In this document: positions 9,784-21,248 of the stretch, one piece after another | Layout: each line of letters opens with the position of its first letter | How positions within the stretch are numbered: position 1 is the stretch's first letter | Position numbers and translations under genes: made by a program | From: Diaphorobacter sp. HDW4B | GTDB lineage: Bacteria; Pseudomonadota; Gammaproteobacteria; Burkholderiales; Burkholderiaceae_C | Direction: 5' to 3' | Length of the DNA: 64,000 bases | NCBI RefSeq assembly: GCF_011305535.1 | Contig: NZ_CP049905.1 | Location: forward strand, 1,560,001 to 1,624,000 | Notes under the pieces: model-generated | The model's database searches: none | Seen by the model: only the letters and a program-made list of their open reading frames with translations | What the model was told of the DNA's origin: nothing

Positions 9784-10782
9784 TCAGCGCTTGCGTGCGG
9801 TCTTCGTCGAAGTCTTGACCACCGGGTTCGCCACGGACTTGCGCGCTGCGGTGTGTTTCGTGCGCGCAGATGACTTGTTGCTCGAAGCGCGCGCGTTCAC
9901 CGCAGCCGATGCAGCCACAGCCGCAATCGGCACATTGGAGGCGACGCGCTTTCCAGAACTGCCACGCCGCTCATCAGCGGTCAGCAGTTCATCCGGGCAG
10001 GAGTCGCTGCTCTTGTGCAGCTTCCACAACTCCACCTGCTTGATGCCCAGCCCTTGAATGCCCAGTTCGCGGGCAGCGCCCTGACTCAGGTCGATCACAC
10101 GCCCCGGTGCAAACGGCCCACGGTCGTTGACGCGCACCATCACCGTCTTGCCAGTGGAAATATTGCGCACACACAGCTTGGAGCCGAACGGCAACGTGCG
10201 GTGCGCAGCCGTCATTTCCTCGCGATCAAAGCGCTCGCCGTTGGCCGTGAGACGACCGTGGAACTGCCCGCCGTACCAGGAGGCCAGGCCCTTGTCGATC
10301 AGCACGCCGGGCACGGAGGCGTCCACATCATCGACGTCGCCATCATCGTCGTCATCGCGCGACTTGCTTGCGCGGCGATCCGCTGGCGGGCGCAAGCCAG
10401 CGCCGTAGGCGGTCACGCCTTCGCCGCTCTCGGGCTCACCGGGATAAGGAGTCACGCTGCCCTTGTTGACTTCGACGGCGGCAGGCGGTGCGCTGCCCCA
10501 GCTTCGGTCACGCCAGTTCTGACGCAGCGATACCGATGCAGGCGGCACCTCCACCGACTTCACGGGCTCCACGGGCGCGGCGATGGGCACATGCACGGTG
10601 GCATCCGTCGTGGAGTTCGCGACCGACTCCGTGGAGCCATCGGCCGTGGGCTGCACCGCGCAACCTGCGAGCAAGACGCCCAGCAGAACGCTGCCGCCCG
10701 CCTTGATGAGGCGACGGGTGAAAACGGGTGCGGTTGTTGCCGCGATTCGCAGCGGGAGATATTTCCAGTCGGCGCTGTTCAT
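9784..10782 (-). CDS. RlpA-like septal/cell-wall lipoprotein
   Basis: 332 residues. A basic N-terminus of about 30 residues precedes a hydrophobic segment and a lipobox LLAGC with Cys41, so it is a predicted lipoprotein. The double-psi beta-barrel (RlpA-like) domain spans about residues 164-254, with ASWYG, the T.NGE.F block and VNDRGPF all intact. RlpA proteins of this fold cleave denuded glycan strands as lytic transglycosylases. There is no SPOR domain after the barrel; the C-terminus is a Lys/Ala/Ser-rich tail. An aspartate-rich run lies just before the barrel (about residues 141-153). Confidence 0.88.
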   Translation of the reverse strand: MNSADWKYLPLRIAATTAPVFTRRLIKAGGSVLLGVLLAGCAVQPTADGSTESVANSTTDATVHVPIAAPVEPVKSVEVPPASVSLRQNWRDRSWGSAPPAAVEVNKGSVTPYPGEPESGEGVTAYGAGLRPPADRRASKSRDDDDDGDVDDVDASVPGVLIDKGLASWYGGQFHGRLTANGERFDREEMTAAHRTLPFGSKLCVRNISTGKTVMVRVNDRGPFAPGRVIDLSQGAARELGIQGLGIKQVELWKLHKSSDSCPDELLTADERRGSSGKRVASNVPIAAVAASAAVNARASSNKSSARTKHTAARKSVANPVVKTSTKTARKR

Positions 10783-11198
10783 TCACATCGCCCGGGGAAA
10801 ATGGATTGGAATGGATTGGGTTCAGCGGGCGTCCTTACCCGCAAGCATACGATGAGTCTTTGCGCTTGGTCTAACTTTACATACATCCCTGAATCGAGCC
10901 CTCTGAGACGCCCGAAGTTCCCCCCGTTGACTTTTCCCCTCTGAAAAGCAAACGATCTGCACCGATTTTTATGACGATTCGGTTACGGCTTGAGGCGGCT
11001 CTTGCCACTCACTTGCAGGGCTTGCAAGGAGTGAAAAACGAAAGGAATTGTCACTCAAGTGGACTTCCACGCCGATGCCTTCGGCGTGGAATTTGCGTCA
11101 AAGCATCACAAGGCGACATCGAACCAGTCGGCGATGCGAACGCTCGCCATGAATCGGGATGCGATGTGCGGCGCGTCAGGGACTTGTGCAGTGCCGCC
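10783..11198. other. Intergenic stretch between the RlpA-like gene and metF
   Basis: 416 bases with no convincing gene. It contains one strong stem-loop (11065-11091). I see no repeat shared with the rest of the window. It presumably carries the RlpA-like gene's promoter and the metF 3' end. Confidence 0.5.
11065..11091. other. Perfect 11-bp stem-loop 3' of metF
   Basis: TTCCACGCCGA (11065-11075) pairs fully with TCGGCGTGGAA (11081-11091), loop TGCCT. It lies 108 bases beyond the metF stop. There is no T run on the minus strand, so it may act as an mRNA-stabilising 3' structure and not as a classical terminator. Confidence 0.6.
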
Positions 11199-12047
11199 TC
11201 AAATGCCGATGCGCTTGCAGATTGCGAGTGTCGCAGCGCTCTGGTTCATCGTGTAGAAATGGATGCTGGGCACGCCGCCCTTGATCAACTGCTCGCACAG
11301 ATTCGCAATCACATCGAGACCGAACGCGCGGATGCTGTCCATGTCGTCGCCGTAGCCTTGCAGGCGCAGACGAATCCAACGCGGAATCTCGGCACCGCAA
11401 GCGTCCGAAAAACGCATGAGCTGCGAAGCACCCGTGATCGGCATGATGCCCGGCACGACCGGCACATCGACGCCGAGCTTGCGCGTGTCGTCCACAAAAC
11501 GGAAATACGCATCGGCGTTGAAGAAATACTGCGTGATGGCCGAGTTCGCACCGGCCTTCACCTTGGTCACATAGGCCTTCAAGTCAGCGTCGGCAGAACG
11601 TGCCTGCGGATGCACTTCGGGGTAGGCCGCCACTTCGATGTGGAAGTAGTCGCCGGTCTCTTCACGGATGAAGGACACCAGATCGCTCGCGTAGTGAAAC
11701 TCGCCGCCGATGCCATAGCCGCTTGGCAGATCGCCGCGCAAGGCAACCAAACGGCGCACGCCCATGGTCTTGAGCAAAGCGAGCTGCTCGCGCACGCTGT
11801 CACGCGTTGCGCCGATGCACGAGAAATGCGACGCCGCATCCACGCCCTCGGCCAGAATCTCGCGCACCGCGTTGAACGTGCCTTCCTGCGTGGAGCCGCC
11901 AGCGCCGTAGGTCACCGAGCAGAATTCGGGCTTGCGCTCATAGAGCTGCGCACGCACGCCGCGCAGCTTCTGCGCGCCTTCGGGAGTCTTGGGGGGAAAG
12001 AATTCAAAGCTGACCGGCAGCTTGCTCTGTGCTTGTTCCTGACTCAT
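11199..12047 (-). CDS. metF: Methylenetetrahydrofolate reductase
   Basis: 282 residues. A flavoprotein that reduces 5,10-methylene-THF to 5-methyl-THF, the methyl donor for methionine synthesis. The N-terminal FEFFPPKTPEGA, the VTYGAGGS block and the GIMPI segment are typical. The start at 12047 has a GGAGAGG upstream, and its ATG overlaps the tlyA stop as ATGA, so translation is probably coupled. It is the last gene of ahcY-tlyA-metF, which links SAH removal to methyl regeneration under the SAH riboswitch. Confidence 0.95.
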   Translation of the reverse strand: MSQEQAQSKLPVSFEFFPPKTPEGAQKLRGVRAQLYERKPEFCSVTYGAGGSTQEGTFNAVREILAEGVDAASHFSCIGATRDSVREQLALLKTMGVRRLVALRGDLPSGYGIGGEFHYASDLVSFIREETGDYFHIEVAAYPEVHPQARSADADLKAYVTKVKAGANSAITQYFFNADAYFRFVDDTRKLGVDVPVVPGIMPITGASQLMRFSDACGAEIPRWIRLRLQGYGDDMDSIRAFGLDVIANLCEQLIKGGVPSIHFYTMNQSAATLAICKRIGI

Positions 12048-13042
12048 TTCCCTCTCCTTGCCAAAACAAAAAATTCGCGGTTGCCGTCGCCACCTTCGAT
12101 GGCGCTGTCCATCCATTGCTCGACCTTGAGCCCCACGGATTTGCAGCATTCGCGGATGCGCTGTTCGACCTCGGCATACAACGCCGGATCACGCACGATG
12201 CCGCCCTTGCCCACCTGGCCGGGTTGCAGTTCAAACTGCGGCTTGACCAGCATGAGCATCTGGCCCTTCTGCTTGAGCAGCGGCACCAGCGCGGGAAGAA
12301 TCAGCGTGAGCGAGATGAACGACACATCGCCCGTGATGAAGTCGAACTCGGGCGTGATGTCGACGTTCTCCGAACCTTCGCGGCGCTTGCGCTGCACGGG
12401 CATCGAGCCATCCACCTTCGCCTTGGCCTTGGCGGCGCGCTCGGCCTTGAACTCTTCGACGTCCTGCTCCTTGGCGTCGTCGCTGTCGTCGTATTCGTCA
12501 TCGACCACACCACCATTGCGCATCCATGCGTAGGGCGCGGTCGGCTGCGTGTCGTTGTCTTCTTCTTCGACCACGACTTCGCTGAGCGCTTCTTCGCAAG
12601 CATCGCGCAGCGAATCCGCCGTCATCGAACGCGCGTTCAGACCTTCGACGCACACCACGCGCGCGTCGCTACGCAGGCGTTCATGCAACTGCGCATGACC
12701 CACATCCACGCCGATGACCTGCGCCGCACCTTGCTGCAGCAAACAATCGGTGAAACCGCCGGTGCTCTGACCCACATCGAGACAACGCAGACCCGCCACC
12801 TTCAAGCCCGTGGCAGTCAACGCGCCCTCGAGCTTCAAGCCGCCACGCGAGATGTACTTGGCCTCCGCCGCATCGAGCAACTGCACCTCGGCCATCTCGG
12901 GAATGTCGTCACCATTCTTGGCAACCTTGTTCCACGGCAGGCCCGGAGCCAAACGCCACTCCACGCCCGCAGTGATCAACCGCTGAGCTTGCGAACGGGT
13001 GGTGGCGTGGCCCTTCTCGACCAAAAAAACATCTGCGCGCAT
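12044..13042 (-). CDS. TlyA-family rRNA methyltransferase (S4 domain + FtsJ-like), with acidic insertion
   Basis: 332 residues. The N-terminal S4 RNA-binding domain (MRADVFLVEKGHATTRSQA) is followed by a Rossmann-like SAM domain with LDVGQSTGGFTDCLLQQGA and the later PQFE segment. TlyA proteins 2'-O-methylate rRNA and are also annotated as hemolysins. Family members are usually 250-270 residues; the excess is an acidic, charged insertion of about 75 residues (about 175-250) between two strands of the methylase fold. The start at 13042 has GGAGG six bases upstream; the longer open frame back to 13153 runs into the repeat element and is not used. As a SAM consumer that makes SAH, it fits the ahcY operon. 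Confidence 0.87.
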   Translation of the reverse strand: MRADVFLVEKGHATTRSQAQRLITAGVEWRLAPGLPWNKVAKNGDDIPEMAEVQLLDAAEAKYISRGGLKLEGALTATGLKVAGLRCLDVGQSTGGFTDCLLQQGAAQVIGVDVGHAQLHERLRSDARVVCVEGLNARSMTADSLRDACEEALSEVVVEEEDNDTQPTAPYAWMRNGGVVDDEYDDSDDAKEQDVEEFKAERAAKAKAKVDGSMPVQRKRREGSENVDITPEFDFITGDVSFISLTLILPALVPLLKQKGQMLMLVKPQFELQPGQVGKGGIVRDPALYAEVEQRIRECCKSVGLKVEQWMDSAIEGGDGNREFFVLARRGK

Positions 13043-13140
13043 GGCGCCTCCAAAACCAAAAAACTGCAATGCAATTTGTCTTCTGCGCTCAACGAGCGCA
13101 GCAACGATCACGGAAGAGTTCAGTGCATCCTGAACTTCAA

Positions 13141-13253
13141 CCACAACCGACAAGACAGCCCTTCAGGCCAGGCGTCTCACGCGCAGACAGTACTCTCGTA
13201 CGGCAAGCGTGAGCAACAACGCATGAAGGGCTGTATTGGCGGCCTCAAAACGA
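13141..13253 (-). ncRNA. Structured RNA-like repeat, copy 2 (between ahcY and tlyA)
   Basis: Same architecture as the copies at 5203 and 36527. The outer stem is 13151-13165 with 13224-13238. The inner stem is CTCACGC (13176-13182) with GCGTGAG (13207-13213), a different sequence from copy 1 but fully paired. The apical GTAC/GTAC hairpin (13190-13201) has a minus-strand loop GAGA. It starts 20 bases after the ahcY stop and ends before tlyA, so it lies inside the riboswitch-controlled operon transcript. Confidence 0.72.
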
Positions 13254-13273
13254 GAAGCCGCCCCAAGCGTCAA

Positions 13274-14692
13274 TCAATAACGGTACGTATCTGGCTTGTA
13301 TGGACCGTTCTTGTCCACGCCGATGTAGGCAGCCTGCTCAGTGGTCAGCTCGGTCAACACAGCGCCCACCTTTTTCAGGTGCAGACGCGCGACCTTCTCG
13401 TCCAGAATCTTCGGCAGCACGTAGACCTTGCCCACTTCGTAAGCATCAGGCTTGGTGAACAGCTCGATCTGGGCGATGGTCTGGTTCGCGAACGAAGACG
13501 ACATCACAAAGCTGGGGTGACCCGTGGCGCAGCCCAGATTCACCAGACGGCCCTTGGCCAGCAGCGTGATCTTCTTGCCGTCGGGGAACGTGATCTGGTC
13601 GACTTGCGGCTTCACTTCTTCCCACTGGTACTTCTCGATCGAAGCGACATCGATTTCATTGTCGAAGTGACCGATGTTGCAGACGATGGCCTGGTCCTTC
13701 ATCGCAGCCATGTGTTCGTGGCGGATGATGTCCTTGTTGCCGGTGGTGGTCACGAAGATGTCGGCCTTGTCGGCAGCGTATTCCATCGTCACGACCTTGT
13801 AGCCTTCCATCGCGGCTTGCAAAGCGTTGATCGGGTCGATTTCAGTCACCCAGACTTGGGCCGACAGCGCGCGCAGCGCCTGAGCCGAACCCTTGCCCAC
13901 GTCGCCGTAACCGGCCACGCAAGCAACCTTGCCAGCGATCATCACGTCGGTGGCGCGCTTGATGCCGTCCACCAGCGATTCGCGGCAGCCGTACAGGTTG
14001 TCGAACTTCGACTTGGTCACCGAGTCGTTCACGTTGATCGCGCGGAACAGCAGCGTGCCCTTGGCGGACATCTCGTTCAGGCGGTGCACGCCGGTGGTGG
14101 TTTCTTCCGTCACGCCCATGATGTGAGCGCCCTTGCGGCTGTACCACGTTGCGTCTTGCGCGAGCTTGGCCTTGATGGCGGCGAACACGATGCGCTCTTC
14201 TTCGCTCGTGGGGTTGGCCAGCACGGACAGATCCTTCTCGGCCTTCTTGCCCAGATGCATCAGCATCGTGGCATCGCCGCCGTCGTCCAGAATCATGTTC
14301 GGGCCTTCGCCTTCGGTGCCAGCGGCGCCGAATTCAAAGATGCTGTGGGTGTAATCCCAGTAGTCTTCCAGCGACTCGCCCTTGATGGCGAACACAGGCG
14401 TGCCGGTGGCGGCAATCGCCGCAGCGGCGTGGTCTTGTGTGGAGAAGATGTTGCACGAAGCCCAGCGCACGTCAGCGCCCAGAGCCTTCAGGGTTTCGAT
14501 CAGCACGGCCGTTTGAATGGTCATGTGCAGCGAACCGGTGATGCGTGCGCCCTTGAGCGGTTGCGACTTGGCGAACTCTTCGCGGATGGCCATCAGGCCG
14601 GGCATTTCGGTTTCGGCGATCCTGATTTCCTTGCGGCCCCAATCGGCCAGGGAAATGTCGGCAATCGCGCGATCTTGAGTCTTGGTGTCCAT
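13274..14692 (-). CDS. ahcY: Adenosylhomocysteinase (SAH hydrolase)
   Basis: 472 residues. A cytoplasmic NAD-dependent enzyme that splits S-adenosylhomocysteine into adenosine and homocysteine, relieving product inhibition of methyltransferases. The NAD-binding [10 protein letters not shown] and the C-terminal [12 protein letters not shown]...AAYIGV...[10 protein letters not shown] are clear. The length includes the insertion seen in many bacterial forms. The start at 14692 has GGAGAG upstream; the ATG-less frame extension to 14719 is not needed. First gene of ahcY-tlyA-metF, preceded by an SAH riboswitch. Confidence 0.97.
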   Translation of the reverse strand: MDTKTQDRAIADISLADWGRKEIRIAETEMPGLMAIREEFAKSQPLKGARITGSLHMTIQTAVLIETLKALGADVRWASCNIFSTQDHAAAAIAATGTPVFAIKGESLEDYWDYTHSIFEFGAAGTEGEGPNMILDDGGDATMLMHLGKKAEKDLSVLANPTSEEERIVFAAIKAKLAQDATWYSRKGAHIMGVTEETTTGVHRLNEMSAKGTLLFRAINVNDSVTKSKFDNLYGCRESLVDGIKRATDVMIAGKVACVAGYGDVGKGSAQALRALSAQVWVTEIDPINALQAAMEGYKVVTMEYAADKADIFVTTTGNKDIIRHEHMAAMKDQAIVCNIGHFDNEIDVASIEKYQWEEVKPQVDQITFPDGKKITLLAKGRLVNLGCATGHPSFVMSSSFANQTIAQIELFTKPDAYEVGKVYVLPKILDEKVARLHLKKVGAVLTELTTEQAAYIGVDKNGPYKPDTYRY

Positions 14693-14776
14693 GGTTTTCT
14701 CTCCAATGAGAATCTGCAAAAACCACGTTCTGGGGGAGCAACTTGAAAAAGCTGCGTCTCACCGCACAGAAAGCGT

Positions 14777-14845
14777 GGGTGAGCGTCGTTGCCAAAATGT
14801 TGATCCGAGCCTCACGCCTGACTGGCGCTGCAACGCTCCTCGGAA
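14777..14845 (-). promoter_or_regulatory. SAH riboswitch upstream of ahcY
   Basis: The minus strand carries the conserved blocks of the S-adenosylhomocysteine riboswitch in order: CCGAGGAGCG then TTGCAGCG at the 5' side (14834-14843 and next bases), AGGCTCGG in the middle, and CAACGACGCTCACC at the 3' side (14778-14791). P1 pairs CCGAG with CTCGG, and the pseudoknot partner is the GCTCACC strand. High SAH turns such elements on, raising ahcY expression. A second hairpin (GCAGCTT with AAGTTGC) follows within 20 bases and may be part of the switching region before the ahcY ribosome binding site. Confidence 0.9.
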
Positions 14846-14852
14846 AACGCGG

Positions 14853-14858
14853 ATTATA
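14853..14858 (-). promoter_or_regulatory. -10 element of the ahcY operon
   Basis: A perfect TATAAT on the minus strand sits seven bases before the first conserved riboswitch base, so the transcript would begin almost exactly at the aptamer. No good -35 match is visible 16-18 bases upstream, where it would overlap the 3' end of kdpE. Confidence 0.7.
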
Positions 14859-14873
14859 CCGGGAGCTTGTGAC

Positions 14874-15587
14874 TCACGGCTGAAGCCCGACTAATCTGTA
14901 GCCGACCTGCAATTCGGTGATCAAGTGCTGCGGCTGCGCCGGATCGGCCTCGATCTTCTGGCGCAGATTGGCCATGTGCACCCGCAGGTAGTGGGCGCGG
15001 TCCAGATATTCAGGCCCCCAGACCTGCAGCAGCAGTTGCCGATGCGTGAGCACCCTGCCCTGCCCGGCGATCAGCGCAGAGAGCAGCCGGAACTCGATGG
15101 GCGTGAGATGCACCGCCTCGCCCGCGCGCTGCACCTCGTGCGTCGCCAGATCGACCAGCACATCGCCAAACTGCACGCGGCTGCTCGGTGCGCCGGTCTT
15201 GCCCGCCGCCAGTTGTTGCGAACGGCGCAGCAACACGCGCAGCCGCGCCATCAGCTCGGGCACGCCAAACGGCTTGGTCAGATAGTCGTCGGCACCGGCA
15301 TCGAGTGCAGCCACCTTTTCTTCTTCACGCTCGCGCGCCGACAACACCAGCACCGGCACGGCAGACCAGGAACGCAGTTCTGCGATCACCGATTTGCCAT
15401 CGGCATCCGGTAGCCCCAGATCGAGAATCACCGCATCGGGCTGACGGCTCGCCGCCTCGATCAAACCACGCTTGGCCGTCTCTGCCTCGAACACCAGCCA
15501 GCCCTCGTCTTCCAGCACCAGCCGCACAAAACGGCGAATGCCCGGATCGTCTTCAACGAGCAGGATGCGGGGCGTGGCTTGGTTCAT
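14874..15587 (-). CDS. kdpE: Response regulator KdpE (OmpR/PhoB family)
   Basis: 237 residues. The N-terminal receiver domain has ILLVEDDPGIRR, the phospho-acceptor Asp in AVILDLGLPD and the conserved Lys in DDYLTKPFG. The C-terminal winged-helix domain ends in LRQKIEADPAQPQHLITELQ.GYRL. KdpE is phosphorylated by KdpD and activates kdp transcription at low K+ or high osmolarity. The ATG at 15587 is preferred; a TTG six codons earlier (15605) keeps the frame open. Last gene of the kdp operon, 38 bases after kdpD. Confidence 0.95.
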   Translation of the reverse strand: MNQATPRILLVEDDPGIRRFVRLVLEDEGWLVFEAETAKRGLIEAASRQPDAVILDLGLPDADGKSVIAELRSWSAVPVLVLSAREREEEKVAALDAGADDYLTKPFGVPELMARLRVLLRRSQQLAAGKTGAPSSRVQFGDVLVDLATHEVQRAGEAVHLTPIEFRLLSALIAGQGRVLTHRQLLLQVWGPEYLDRAHYLRVHMANLRQKIEADPAQPQHLITELQVGYRLVGLQP

Positions 15588-15625
15588 TTCGGGCAGGGCT
15601 GGCAAGAGAAAATCGGTGCACTGAA

Positions 15626-18352
15626 TTATGGTGCGGGAGGCAGATCGGTCACCATATCTTCGAGAGATGGCGGCGCTTCCAGCGGAATGCGAATGGTGAA
15701 CACCGTTCCGGGACCGGGCACGGCGGTCTCCACATCGATGTCGCCGCCATGCGCCTGCACGATGCGCTGCGCAAGCGTGAGGCCCAAGCCGATGCCCGAC
15801 ACCGAAGACTCCACCACGCCGCGCTTGAACGGCTCGAACACTTCCTGCGGGTCCATGTGCGCAGGCAAACCGGGCCCGCCATCTTCCACGCTCAGCATCA
15901 ACTGCGACGCATGGGTGCGCGCCCGCACGCGAATCGGCGTTCCGGCAGGCGTGTACTTGATCGCGTTGTCGACCAGATTGACCAGCACGCGCTCCATGAG
16001 CACCGCGTCGAGCCGCACCATCGGCATGCTCGGTTCCAACTCGGTCTTCACCGGATGGTCGATGAGCCGGTCACGCAACTGGTGCAGCGCGCTGCCGATC
16101 ACCTCTTCCACCGGCCACCATTCGCGCTTCAGATGCACACCGCCCTGCTGCAGCCGCGCCATCGCCAGCAGGTTGTCCACCAACTGCTGCATCGACAAGG
16201 CCTGTCGCTGAATCTGCCGCACCATGTCGAACGTGACGCCACTGCTCGCATGACGCTGCGCCACATCGGCCGCGCCCAGAATCGACGTGAGCGGCGTGCG
16301 CAGATCGTGCGACACCGCCGACAGCAGCGTGTTGCGCATGCGCTCGCCCTCCATCGCAATCTGCGTCTGCTGCGCGATCTCGACAAAGTGCACGCGCTCC
16401 AACGCCAGCGCAATCTGGCTCGCGCAGGCCTGCAGCAGGCGCTGTTCTTCTGGCACGTCCAGACGCTCGGGCGAGCGCAGTTCCAACACCAGCACACCGC
16501 GACCGCGCACCGGTGCAAGCAGGGGCACATACAGCGCGCTCGATGCCGCCAGCGTATCCGTTCCGCGCCCTGCCATCTGACCATGCTCCATGGCCCAGCG
16601 CGCCAAACTGGCATCCATCGTGCTCGCGCTGCCCGGCACCACGCGCAGCTTTTCATCCAGATCGGGCAACAGCAAACCGGCCTTCGCATCGAACACGCCG
16701 GAGACCGTGGAAAGCGCAATCTCCGCAATCTGCTCCTGCGTAAGCGCGCCCGACAGATCGCGCGCCAAACGCGCCAGCGCACCCGCTCTGCGTTCACGTT
16801 CGGCAGCAACCTGCGCCTCGTGCCGCAGCCGCGCCATGAGTTGCCCGCACACCAGCGCCACACCGAGCATCAGCGCAAAAGTGAAGAGATACTGCGTGTC
16901 CGCGATGTTGAACGAGCCACGCGGCTGCACAAAGAAAAAATCAAAGCACAGCACCGCCAGCAACGCCGCCCACGCGCCCGGCCCACGCCCCCAGCGCAAG
17001 GCAGACAACACGACGATGAGCAGAAACAGCATCACCACGTTGGCGGGATCGAAGACCTGCAGCAGCCATTCCGCCACCACCGTTCCCGCAAAACAGGCGG
17101 CCGTTGCGCCCACATAGCCCGCCCAGCGCACGGGCTTGCGGCGCGCAGTTGAGGCGGCCAGTGGCGCCTCCGACGCCTGCGCTGCCGCGCGCGTGGAAAG
17201 CACCAGCACATCCAGTCCCGAATCGAGCTGCGCAATGCGATCGGGCATGCTGCGCGCAAACCAGCGCATGGGCGACCACGCAGCCAGCGGCACCTGCGCC
17301 AGCACCAGATGGCTGGCGTTGCGCTCGCGCGCGAACGTCACCAGCGCCTGCGCCACGTCGGCACCGGGAATGGTTGCCGTTTCCGCACCCAGTCGCGCGG
17401 CCAACGCCAACGTCTTGAGCACGGCGGCCTGGGCACTTTGCGGGCGGTGTTGGCGCTGCGGCGCGTCCACGTAAACAACCACCCAATCCGCTTCCAGCCG
17501 CCGCGCCAACCTCGCCACCTGCCGCACCAGCGCGTCGTCTCCGGCACGTCCGCCCACTCCCACCAGGAGCCGCTCTCGCGTGGGCCAGACGTTGCCGATG
17601 GAGCGCTCGCGCCGGTAGTCGCGCATGTCCTCATCCACGCGGTCCGCTGTGCGGCGCAGCGCCAATTCGCGCAATGCGAGCAGGTTGCCGCGCCTGAAAA
17701 AATGCCGCGATGCACGCTCGGCCTGTTCGAGCTGGTAGACCTTGCCGTCCTTCAATCGCCGCAGCAATTCGTCGGGCGAGATGTCCACCATCACCACTTC
17801 GTCGGCATCGTCGAAGATCTGATCGGGCACGGTCTCGCGCACCTTGATGCCGACGATGCCGCTCACCACATCGTTCAAGCTCTCCAGATGCTGCACATTG
17901 AGCGTGGTCCACACGTCGATGCCGGCATCCAGCAATTCGTCCACATCCATCCAGCGCTTGGGATGGCGCGATCCCGGCGCGTTGCTGTGCGCGAGTTCAT
18001 CGAGCAGCAACACATCGGGATGCCGCGCGAGCGCCGCATCGATGTCGAATTCCTTGAGCTGCTTGCCCTGATAAGTCACATCGGAAAGCGGCAGCAACTC
18101 CAGGTTGTGCAACTGCTGCGCGGTCTCAGAACGCCCATGCGTTTCGACCAAGCCCACCAGCACCGAGCGCCCCGTCTGCTGCTCGCGCTGCGCGGCCGAC
18201 AACATGGCGTAGGTTTTGCCCACGCCCGCGTTCGATCCAAAGTAAATGCGCAGCTTGCCGCGATGCGCGCTCGCCTGCTCTTCCTGCAGACGAGCGACCA
18301 GCGCGTCGGGATCGGGACGCAGATCGTCTATTTCTTGGGGCATGCTGGGCAT
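15626..18352 (-). CDS. kdpD: Sensor histidine kinase KdpD
   Basis: 908 residues, the family's full length. Order of domains: N-terminal KdpD domain with Walker A GSNAGVGKT (about residues 39-47) and the DELAHSNAPGSRH.KR block; a universal-stress-like domain (about 250-370); four closely spaced membrane spans (about 400-500); a GAF-like region; then the HisKA domain with the phospho-acceptor in SAVSHDLRTPLTS and a HATPase with N (NLVDNAIKYTP) and G boxes. It senses K+ limitation and phosphorylates KdpE. The spacing to kdpB is 18 bases. Confidence 0.97.
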   Translation of the reverse strand: MPSMPQEIDDLRPDPDALVARLQEEQASAHRGKLRIYFGSNAGVGKTYAMLSAAQREQQTGRSVLVGLVETHGRSETAQQLHNLELLPLSDVTYQGKQLKEFDIDAALARHPDVLLLDELAHSNAPGSRHPKRWMDVDELLDAGIDVWTTLNVQHLESLNDVVSGIVGIKVRETVPDQIFDDADEVVMVDISPDELLRRLKDGKVYQLEQAERASRHFFRRGNLLALRELALRRTADRVDEDMRDYRRERSIGNVWPTRERLLVGVGGRAGDDALVRQVARLARRLEADWVVVYVDAPQRQHRPQSAQAAVLKTLALAARLGAETATIPGADVAQALVTFARERNASHLVLAQVPLAAWSPMRWFARSMPDRIAQLDSGLDVLVLSTRAAAQASEAPLAASTARRKPVRWAGYVGATAACFAGTVVAEWLLQVFDPANVVMLFLLIVVLSALRWGRGPGAWAALLAVLCFDFFFVQPRGSFNIADTQYLFTFALMLGVALVCGQLMARLRHEAQVAAERERRAGALARLARDLSGALTQEQIAEIALSTVSGVFDAKAGLLLPDLDEKLRVVPGSASTMDASLARWAMEHGQMAGRGTDTLAASSALYVPLLAPVRGRGVLVLELRSPERLDVPEEQRLLQACASQIALALERVHFVEIAQQTQIAMEGERMRNTLLSAVSHDLRTPLTSILGAADVAQRHASSGVTFDMVRQIQRQALSMQQLVDNLLAMARLQQGGVHLKREWWPVEEVIGSALHQLRDRLIDHPVKTELEPSMPMVRLDAVLMERVLVNLVDNAIKYTPAGTPIRVRARTHASQLMLSVEDGGPGLPAHMDPQEVFEPFKRGVVESSVSGIGLGLTLAQRIVQAHGGDIDVETAVPGPGTVFTIRIPLEAPPSLEDMVTDLPPAP

Positions 18353-18370
18353 ATCAAAGCAAGCGTAGCA

Positions 18371-20452
<2,082 letters not shown>

Positions 20453-20457
20453 GGTGC

Positions 20458-21159
20458 TCACTCCTTCTTGTGGTTGTCGGCACTGCCGCGCACGGCCAAT
20501 GCATCGAGCGCGATATTGAGTTCCAGCACGTTCACGCGCGACTCGCCGAGCAGCCACAGATCGCGCGGCTGCACCTGCGCATCGAGCAGATCGGCCACCT
20601 GCTTTTCATTCAAGCCACGCGCCTTCGCGACGCGCTCGACCTGGTGCCTGGCATTGGCGACCGAGATATGCGGATCGAGCCCCGAAGCCGATGCGGTGAC
20701 CGCATCCACAGGCACGCGATCCTGCGCACCCATGTTGTTCATTGCGCGATAAGCCTGCACGCGTTCGGTGACTGCGGTTTCCAACAACTGGCTGGTCACG
20801 CCCTGATTGCTGGCGGCAGCAAGCGCCGCGTTGTAAGGCGCGCTGATGGTGATCGTCGCGTCCTTGGGATCGGGCGCGGTGGTCACGCTGGGGCGACCTT
20901 GAAAGTAGTTCGCACCCGTGAAGTTCTGCCCGATCAGCGACGAGCCGATCACCTTTCCGTCCTTCACTATCAGACTGCCTTCCGCACGGTGCGGAAACAC
21001 CGTTTTTGCGACAAAGGTGGTAACCAGCGGATAAGCCAGCCCCGTGACGATGCACAGCGCCACCGCTGCGCGGGCGCACTGTCCCATGGTTTGGCCCCAA
21101 GTCGTGCGCTCGTGTGCGACGACATTCAGAGCCACATTCTTTTGAACAATGGTGTTCAT
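20458..21159 (-). CDS. kdpC: Potassium-transporting ATPase subunit KdpC
   Basis: 233 residues, slightly long because of a charged N-terminal lead of about 25 residues and a C-terminal tail after the last conserved block. One membrane span (about 29-50) is followed by a periplasmic domain with [12 protein letters not shown], the [15 protein letters not shown] motif and [11 protein letters not shown], all diagnostic of KdpC. KdpC stabilises the complex and aids ATP binding by KdpB. It sits between kdpA and kdpB, an unusual position. Confidence 0.96.
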   Translation of the reverse strand: MNTIVQKNVALNVVAHERTTWGQTMGQCARAAVALCIVTGLAYPLVTTFVAKTVFPHRAEGSLIVKDGKVIGSSLIGQNFTGANYFQGRPSVTTAPDPKDATITISAPYNAALAAASNQGVTSQLLETAVTERVQAYRAMNNMGAQDRVPVDAVTASASGLDPHISVANARHQVERVAKARGLNEKQVADLLDAQVQPRDLWLLGESRVNVLELNIALDALAVRGSADNHKKE

Positions 21160-21248
21160 GACAATCTCCTGCGGGCGGCCTTCGAGGCCGCACCGCTCAA
21201 CAATCCTTGGCTTGGTTGCTTGGTAACTTGGCTAAAGCCGTTCGTGCA

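Noticed and set aside
12029-14746. 905-codon plus-strand open frame opposite metF, tlyA and ahcY
   Set aside because: Antisense shadow of three recognised genes; His/Leu/Arg-rich without motifs, and it crosses the repeat and the operon.
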